A stretch of DNA of 64,000 nucleotides from Ilex aquifolium (lineage: Eukaryota > Streptophyta > Magnoliopsida > Aquifoliales > Aquifoliaceae), in the NCBI GenBank assembly GCA_951799425.1, contig OX637397.1:5075001-5139000 (forward strand), in the 5' to 3' direction. Below, in pieces: positions 58,372 to 64,000 of this stretch. Below the pieces are notes generated by a model. The model saw nothing but the letters and a program-made list of their open reading frames with translations, ran no database searches and had not been told where the DNA came from. A program made the position numbers and the translations under genes. Each line of letters starts with the position of its first letter. Position 1 is the first letter of the stretch.

Positions 58372-59335
58372 TGTGCGTACAGATTTTTGCACAATAGATG
58401 TATGAGTAAGAACAGGGCACAAATGAACTCGTCTTTACCTTGGGTTTCAGCAACCTCGCGGCAAGGAAACGGATATGGAGTAACCAGAGAGGAGGCTGGT
58501 TCGTTAGAACGATTCAACAATGGGGTGTCTGGACCAAGTTCGGCGGATAATGGTGTATTCCTGTGTACCCTGGGATCAAAAGAGGGGTTAGAAGGGCGCC
58601 GAAGTGTCTCCGGCGTATCCCCTCCGACGAGCAAGTCAGTAGTAATTTGAGAGAAAGAATATCCAGAGCACACTGTTTTGATTGTTTTTTTGCGTACCTT
58701 TGTTTTGCCTCATAGAAGACTATTTATACCTCAGTTGGTAGCAATCATTACAGGCTAGAGAGCAATAAACTGCCAGTCATGGGGAAACGTTCTTCCCCCT
58801 TTTGCAGAGATGATCGCAGGTCCTTAAATGCTCGTCGCCCCGAACAATCAATGATCCCCTTCTCGAGCGCCCGAGCAATAAATGCTCTCATTTCTATGTA
58901 AATACATTAAATGCCTGCTCTCTGAGGCACTTAATGCGCCCCTTTCCGGGCTCTATCAGTCATCATGGATGTCCCGTCAACTGGGAATTCATTAAATGAT
59001 CCCTTGCACAGCCGCATAGTGGCTGGGTCCCTCTTGTAAAGTTGTGTACAACTCTGTTCGCAATGCCACGCGTTCAGACCCTATTGGTCGCCAGCTCTGT
59101 TCACCCTGCCTTTCTGACTTGATGGAAAGGATAGGTTAGTGACTCATTTCTTGACTCAGTTTGATAGGTTGAAAGCGTCGGGGCATGTCTTGTGCCGAGA
59201 TGACGTATAGTCGGGATCTTGTGTCCCGAGAAGATTTGCAGCCGAGGCCACGTGGGGGCAGGGGGATGAGCACTGAAGTCCCTTGGAGGTGAGAACACGT
59301 GTTGCTATCTGGGAAGACAGAGTACCTATTATGCC

Positions 59336-59440
59336 GAGGACACGTGTTGTCCCCCTAACCACCGGTAACACTGTTGTGCCGAGGGGGCGTGTCGTCTCCC
59401 TAATCCTCGGTGGTACAGTTGTGCCGAGGACACGTGTCGC
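59336..59440. repeat. Short tandem repeats with CACGTG cores in the LTR
   Basis: 'gccgaggacacgtgttg', 'gccgagggggcgtgtcg' and 'gccgaggacacgtgtcgcc' follow each other at roughly 40-50-bp spacing, with another 'gaacacgtgttgc' at 59290. CACGTG is the G-box core bound by plant bZIP and bHLH factors, so this looks like an LTR enhancer array. Confidence 0.65.
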
Positions 59441-59638
59441 CTTTTGGGAGACTCTCACAACATGTCCCATCAACTGCCCCCCAGCCCTTGTCCTTCGTAC
59501 GGCAAAGGACACGCGTCGTTTGAGAAGGCGGAAGGGCTCACCAACTCCATCACTTCCGCAGCCGTATTCCCCCCTTCGGAGATCGTGCGCATTAATTGCG
59601 CCCAACATCATGTCTCGTGCATAATGATGGGGACAGGC

Positions 59639-59649
59639 CCTATATAAAC
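59639..59649 (+). promoter_or_regulatory. Plus-strand TATA-like box ahead of the antisense ORF
   Basis: 'cctatataaac' lies about 265 bp upstream of the ORF start at 59915 and reads in the ORF direction, opposite to the element's own promoter. With the G-box-like repeats just upstream it forms a credible promoter for the antisense ORF. Confidence 0.55.
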
Positions 59650-59914
59650 GATACTTAACTGCCGCCAGGTCATCTTTTTGAAAACCAGCGTTTCCCTGGA
59701 GTCATTCGTCGCCGGAAAGTTACCGGAGCCACTGCCATCGACTTTTACTACCTCCACTCTCGACGTTTTTTCGAAGACAAGGGCCATCCGTAGCCACTGC
59801 CTCCGTCTTCCTTCCTCTTTCCGGTGAGTTTTCTTGCACCATTTGCTTCCCTTTTCTTATTTTCTTCGTTTTTCCGGCGACCAGTCGCCTCCTCCTTCCT
59901 TGTCCGTGTTGGGA

Positions 59915-61642
59915 ATGGCCTTGCCCATTCATTTTCCGTTCGCCGCCCCGTTTTCCGTTGAGCCCAGTAAGTCCGTCAACCCGAAAGCACACCCCCTAGG
60001 GTCTTCTTCTCTCCGAGATATGCCCAAACGTCGTCCAAAGAAGGTCGCCGAGGCAGACGAGGCTGGTCCCTCTCGGCCTCCCAAGTATACCGTAACTGGT
60101 AAACAACAAATAAAGAACTTTCGAACCCATTACTCCATTCCCCCCGAGGTTACAGTAGACGAGTTCAAGCCGGGTAAGCATAAGGCTGATGCTGGCACCG
60201 AGGCCGAGATGCCTTTCTATATGAAGGCCATCATAGAGGGTGGGATTAGGTTTCCTCTTCATCTTATCCTCCTCCGCTTCCTTCACCGTTTTCGACTTTT
60301 CCCGGGGCAATGTTGCCTCAACACCTTTAGGATCATCATGGGTGTCGTCGCCTTGAACGAGAGTCATAATCTTCACCTCGGTCTAGACGACGTTCTCTTC
60401 TATTACGCCCTGGTGAGGGTCATGCCTCAACAGATGTACTATCTCAAGGCTCGAGACCCCACCATGTACCTAGTCACCCACCTTTCGGACTCCGACAAGG
60501 GGTACAAGGATGACCTCCTCATCTTCGGCGGTCAATGGGAGAAAGGACCCGGTCCGGAATATGCTGCCGACTTGTGGTGCCCCAAGCAATGGAGGACTAC
60601 GAGTACGTCGGCTTTTCTCTCATTTAAGTTTCCACTTTTCGTCTGTTGCTTATCAACTAATGATTATTTTTTGTTGATAGGGATACCTGAATCAGAGACT
60701 GCTGCCCTCCCTCGGAACCAAGTGAACATTGGCGATATCAGCTTCGTTTGGAACTTCTTGGGAACAAGAGGCTTAGGCCGGGCTGCCCACCTTCTTCTTG
60801 ACTACACTCCAGGGTACAAGAAGTTTAGTCAAACACCTCACAACTACGATCCCTTGGCGGAAGAGGAGCTCGCAGAGGCAAACTTGGAGAACGACCCCGA
60901 CAGGGCCCCTGAAGCCGAGGTAGAGGGTGTTGCCGAAGGTGTAGCTGCTGAGGAAGAAGACGAGGTCGTTGAGATAAGAGGTCCTGCTGCTGCCACTGAT
61001 ACTGAACCCAGCACGTCGGCGAGGGAGACTCGGCCAAATTTTGAAGTTCTTGAGAGCTTGAACACAGAGGACGCTCTCGAGGTTGCGATGTCTGGTTATC
61101 GCTTAGACTTGAACTTGATTAAGAAACGAGCTGTACTCAAAGACAGTCGAGGCCGAGGGTCTAGTTCGAATGAACCTCCTCCTCCACCGCCAAGAGGGAC
61201 TCCACCAGTCCATCATCCTCCACCACCCAGGGGGACTTCTCGTACCCACCTTCCTCCACCTCCCTCCCCCTCCAGGTCGTCGGGGCGCGGCCGGGGCCGT
61301 GAGGGAGACCCACACCCGGAGGAGGAAAGGAGGGTAAAACAAAAGCATGATGGTGCAGGTCGGGGTAGGGGTACTCCTGCCCCTCCTTCATCATCGTCAG
61401 TTCCCAATACAACTCCACATCCCCCTCCGGTGGCGACTCAAGCTGCAGAGTGGCGCCCTCGGGCTTGGGATCGTGAAGGCGGGCCGATCCGAGAGTCTGA
61501 CTCCATCATCAACTCTCCCCATGTGGCCTATGCTGTGAGTGAGACCCTCCTCTTTCACGGCGATATGAAGGAGCACCAAGGCAGGCCATTGAATCAACTT
61601 ATTCGAAGCATCATCCAGAGTTCGTTGGTGGTGAGTGTCTAA
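59915..61642 (+). CDS. Antisense ORF of the gypsy element (gypsy-type 'transposase' domain)
   Basis: A long plus-strand frame. The first ATG in it is at 59915; another at 60020 begins MPKRRPKKVAEADEAG, with a basic, nuclear-localisation-like start. Residues from about IPPEVTVDEFKPGKHKADAG through FRIIMGVVALNESHNLHLGL resemble the domain named 'putative gypsy-type transposon' in Pfam. It is not a transposase in function; the role of these ORFs is unknown. A Pro/Arg-rich tail follows (EPPPPPPRGTPP). Intron-like GT-AG borders occur within the region (about 60605-60680 and 61629-61706). Further right (about 61.7-62.4 kb) the same strand encodes an Ala/Lys/Glu-rich coiled coil. This is part of a retroelement fossil. 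Confidence 0.6.
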   Translation: MALPIHFPFAAPFSVEPSKSVNPKAHPLGSSSLRDMPKRRPKKVAEADEAGPSRPPKYTVTGKQQIKNFRTHYSIPPEVTVDEFKPGKHKADAGTEAEMPFYMKAIIEGGIRFPLHLILLRFLHRFRLFPGQCCLNTFRIIMGVVALNESHNLHLGLDDVLFYYALVRVMPQQMYYLKARDPTMYLVTHLSDSDKGYKDDLLIFGGQWEKGPGPEYAADLWCPKQWRTTSTSAFLSFKFPLFVCCLSTNDYFLLIGIPESETAALPRNQVNIGDISFVWNFLGTRGLGRAAHLLLDYTPGYKKFSQTPHNYDPLAEEELAEANLENDPDRAPEAEVEGVAEGVAAEEEDEVVEIRGPAAATDTEPSTSARETRPNFEVLESLNTEDALEVAMSGYRLDLNLIKKRAVLKDSRGRGSSSNEPPPPPPRGTPPVHHPPPPRGTSRTHLPPPPSPSRSSGRGRGREGDPHPEEERRVKQKHDGAGRGRGTPAPPSSSSVPNTTPHPPPVATQAAEWRPRAWDREGGPIRESDSIINSPHVAYAVSETLLFHGDMKEHQGRPLNQLIRSIIQSSLVVSV

Positions 61643-62455
61643 GTCATTCTCTTTCTTTTGCTTTCCCGCTTTATCAACCTTGCTGATCCTCCAGCCTTCT
61701 TGCAGACTGCCCAGCAAGTCTCTGCCATTGCCGATCGCTTCTACTCTCAGAGGGACGTGCTTCAGGATATGGAGAAGCAGAAAAGCGAGGCTCAGGCGGC
61801 CCTTGCTGCGGCCAAGGAGGAAGTGGTGGCGAGAGACAAGACTCTGTCTTCTCAAGCTGCCCAAATTGCTGCACTTCTGAAGGAGGCCGAGGGGGCCAAG
61901 GGCAAGCTTGACAAAACCAACACCGCCCTCGCCGATGCCGAAAAGAAGATAACCGAGTCCACCAAGCAGCTTTCGGCGGCAGAGGCTAAGGTGGCAGAGT
62001 CAGAGCAGACTTGTTCCACACTTACCCAGGAGCTAGACAAAGTTCGAGCAGCGCTGGAAGCCGCCAACAAGACTCGGTAGGAGATCGTCGATCAATGCGC
62101 CGACGACATTTTGGTAGCTTTTGAAGAACAGAAGAAAGAGTTCTTCAAGCTTGGATGGGACGCGGCCCTGACGGCGGCGGGGGTGCCCGCAGACTCTCCA
62201 CTCTTCCAGGAGCACGTCTACGTCCCCTCCTCTGAGATAGTAGCTGCCTCGGCGGAAGCAGTAGCCGATGGTGCAGAAGGTGCTCAAGTGCCAAGTGCCG
62301 CACAGACGGCTGCCAATCCCCCTGCCCCAGCTTCTGCCTCGGTGCCCCCTGCCGACGCCCCTGCTACGGATGCCCTCTCGGCCAGCATCGACGAGCTCTT
62401 TGGAGATATAGGGGGCAACATCGGCGGAGAAGTTGCCGGAGCCCCAGCTCAGTAG

Positions 62456-62967
62456 TTTGAGCCTTTACTTTCTGCCTTGTAATTTTTCACTTTAAACTTT
62501 TGTAGCTTGGGGATGCAAAGCCCCTCTTCGTAATGAAAAATCAACTTCGTTTTTACAAACCAATCTTCTTCTTCTTTGTTAGTCTCTAATGGACCTCGGG
62601 GCTACTGGCCAAATGCCATGCCCAAGCAGCAGACGTCGGGGGATCCTTCCCATCGGGGTTCGATGTCTCGTTCGTCTGGCATCCACTTAATAACTCGTAT
62701 TTTTCACTTTGGTTAGCTTCATCTTCCTATCTTGTTGACCCGAGAAGACGGAGTCGGGTCCCTTCACTACTTGTTTCCGAGGGGTCGTATCTTTAAGAGT
62801 CATGCTCTCGTTCCTCCATTCGGAGGCAGGAATCTGAGTCTTCACCCTCGGGGGCATGCCCTCTGTGAGAGGCATGTCCCCGTCTGCCTGTTTGGAGGCA
62901 GGAGTCTGCGACTCCGCCTCCAGGGTCGTACCATTCTTAAGAATACATTTAGCATGAGATCTGAATA
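62456..62967. other. Spacer between antisense ORF and integrase
   Basis: The two converge here tail to tail. 'gtaatgaaaaatcaac' near 62530 may serve as a polyadenylation region for the plus-strand ORF. No other gene is seen. Confidence 0.5.
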
Positions 62968-63975
62968 TCAAAAGTAATACTTTTTCAAATTCATTACATT
63001 CCATGGTCTTTTTACAACATTTCCTTCCATATCCTCCAGTTCATACGAGCCGGAGCTTCCTACTGATGTGACCTTGTATGGACCCTCCCAATTGGGCCCC
63101 AACTTGCCATCCGCCGGGTCCCGGGTGTTTGCCACCACCCTTCTGAGCACAAGGTCACCCACTCTGAATTCCCGAGACTTGACCTTTCTATTATAGAGCC
63201 TGGACACCCCTTCTTGGTATTTGGCTAGCTTCAAGGCTGCCACTTCTCTCTTCTCTTCCACGAGGTCTGCGTCCAAGCCGAGTTGGCGGTCGTTGTCTCC
63301 TGTGTCGAAGGCCAGTGTCCTTATAGTGGGAAGACCCACTTCAAGAGGGATGACCGCTTCAACCCCGTATGCGAGGGCATATGGCGTCTCCCCTGTTGAC
63401 CTGCGCGGGGTGGTTCTGTATGCCCATAGGACGTTGAGGAGCTCCTCCACCCATTTCCCCTTGGCTCTTTCCAGCCTCTTCTTGATACTATTGATGATGG
63501 CTTTGTTTGAGGACTCAGCTTGCCCGTTCCCCTGAGGGTACGCGGGGGTGGAATAATAGTTTCGAATCTTGAGGTGTTCACAAAAGGACTTGAAAGGTCC
63601 GCTGTTGAATTGTGTTCCGTTGTCTGATACGAGGGCTCGGGGGATTCCAAATCTCGTGACTATGTTTTTCCACACAAACTTCTTGGTGTCTACATCTCTG
63701 ATGTGAACCAGAGGCTCAGCCTCGACCCATTTTGTGAAGTAGTCAGTTCCCACTATCAGGAACCTTTTGTTACCAGGGGCCTTAGGGAGGGGCCCAACCA
63801 AGTCGAGTCCCCACTGGGCGAACGGCCAAGGACAAGTTAATGGGTGCAAGTCCCCGGCTGGTTGTCGAATAGCTGGGGCAAACCTTTGACATTGGTCACA
63901 TCTTCGGACGTATGCCTGTGCATCCCTCTGCATTCGCGGCCACCAGTACCCCTGCGACATGATGCGGTGGGCCAT
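62968..63975 (-). CDS. Ty3/gypsy integrase (C-terminal pol)
   Basis: A 335-aa frame, open to the right edge apart from its nominal start. It holds the end of the zinc finger (CDQCQRF), the catalytic core with LDLVGPLP, VSDNGTQFNSG and GNGQAESSNK (the D, D and E of the DDE triad are present), and a C-terminal domain ending KLGPNWEGPYKV and NVMNLKKYYF. It is the last part of the pol polyprotein and acts in inserting element cDNA. The true start is upstream in pol, beyond the window. Confidence 0.85.
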   Translation of the reverse strand: MAHRIMSQGYWWPRMQRDAQAYVRRCDQCQRFAPAIRQPAGDLHPLTCPWPFAQWGLDLVGPLPKAPGNKRFLIVGTDYFTKWVEAEPLVHIRDVDTKKFVWKNIVTRFGIPRALVSDNGTQFNSGPFKSFCEHLKIRNYYSTPAYPQGNGQAESSNKAIINSIKKRLERAKGKWVEELLNVLWAYRTTPRRSTGETPYALAYGVEAVIPLEVGLPTIRTLAFDTGDNDRQLGLDADLVEEKREVAALKLAKYQEGVSRLYNRKVKSREFRVGDLVLRRVVANTRDPADGKLGPNWEGPYKVTSVGSSGSYELEDMEGNVVKRPWNVMNLKKYYF

Positions 63976-64000
63976 GGATCGTCCCCCTGAGTGCCCCCCA

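Larger units (their letters stand above)
58372..59800 (-). repeat. Gypsy 3' LTR, right border approximate
   Basis: The left border is taken as TGTGCGTACAG at 58372, where host-like AT-rich sequence ends. The right border lies near the pyrimidine-rich 'cctccgtcttccttcctctt' at about 59800, which would be the polypurine tract on the minus strand. The region contains a tandem family of 'gccgaggacacgtgt' phrases at about 59335-59435. Exact ends need the second LTR. Confidence 0.55.
58372..64000 (-). mobile_element. Ty3/gypsy retrotransposon, Tat/Retand type, 3' part
   Basis: A minus-strand element that runs off the right edge of the window. From right to left it has integrase (63975-62968), a spacer, a long ORF on the opposite strand (59915 to about 62455), then an LTR from about 59.8 kb to a TG end near 58372. 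A TATA box on the element's strand lies at 58728-58721. An extra ORF in antisense between pol and the 3' LTR is a known trait of part of the Tat lineage. Base composition is far more GC-rich than the host flanks. It has at least one break in the part seen. Its age cannot be judged without the other LTR. Confidence 0.8.

Noticed and set aside
61852-62287. Minus-strand Ser/Ala-rich frames
   Set aside because: They are shadows of the plus-strand coiled-coil region of the gypsy antisense ORF.

Overview
This is an AT-rich plant nuclear window, almost certainly from a eudicot. It has short GT-AG exons separated by long AT-rich introns, plant-specific gene families (bHLH92, Pol IV/V subunit 7), and many plant-type transposons. 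About five host genes look intact. The rest is duplicated, repeat-derived or broken.

Left part (1-34.6 kb). Two long direct copies of the same sequence dominate. Copy A runs from the window edge to about 6836 and copy B from about 20085 to 33632. Each carries small secreted proline-rich protein genes on the minus strand. Copy A has a frameshifted copy and an intact 366-aa copy with six 33-aa repeats; copy B has a 105-aa copy with none. Copy B is split by an insertion of about 8 kb (about 20490-28493). That insertion holds a Ty1/copia fossil, the last exons of a chloroplast triose-phosphate/phosphate translocator gene (+), part of a DnaJ gene (-), and a proline-rich stretch. A second direct pair (8005-9540 and 17200-19757) lies between the two copies, and its right member carries a 1070-bp solo LTR. 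Smaller items are a malectin-type receptor-kinase fragment, a Harbinger-type MITE, a compound inverted repeat at 16.0-16.5 kb, and an ankyrin/PGG pseudogene split by a hAT element.

Right part (34.6-58.4 kb). This is the gene-bearing part. It has two tandem minus-strand genes for RPB7-like subunits of RNA polymerase IV/V (35.6 and 39.1 kb), each with introns in the 5' UTR. Next come a bHLH92-like transcription factor on the plus strand (three exons, 44.8-47.1 kb), cytosolic ribosomal protein S15/uS19 on the minus strand (four exons, 48.1-50.7 kb), and a minus-strand P-loop kinase of the plant zeta-toxin-domain family (five exons seen, first exon not found, 52.2-55.5 kb). Foldback MITEs, hAT elements with clean 8-bp target duplications, a SINE and a second solo LTR sit in the introns and spacers.

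Right end (58.4-64 kb). This is the 3' part of a minus-strand Ty3/gypsy element of the Tat/Retand type: an LTR, a long ORF on the opposite strand with its own TATA-like box, then integrase. The element continues past the window.

The genes do not form an operon or pathway. The links visible are tandem duplication (proline-rich genes, polymerase subunits), transposon capture of gene pieces, and possible influence of transposon promoters or hairpins on nearby genes. All family calls come from reading motifs by eye; no database search was run.
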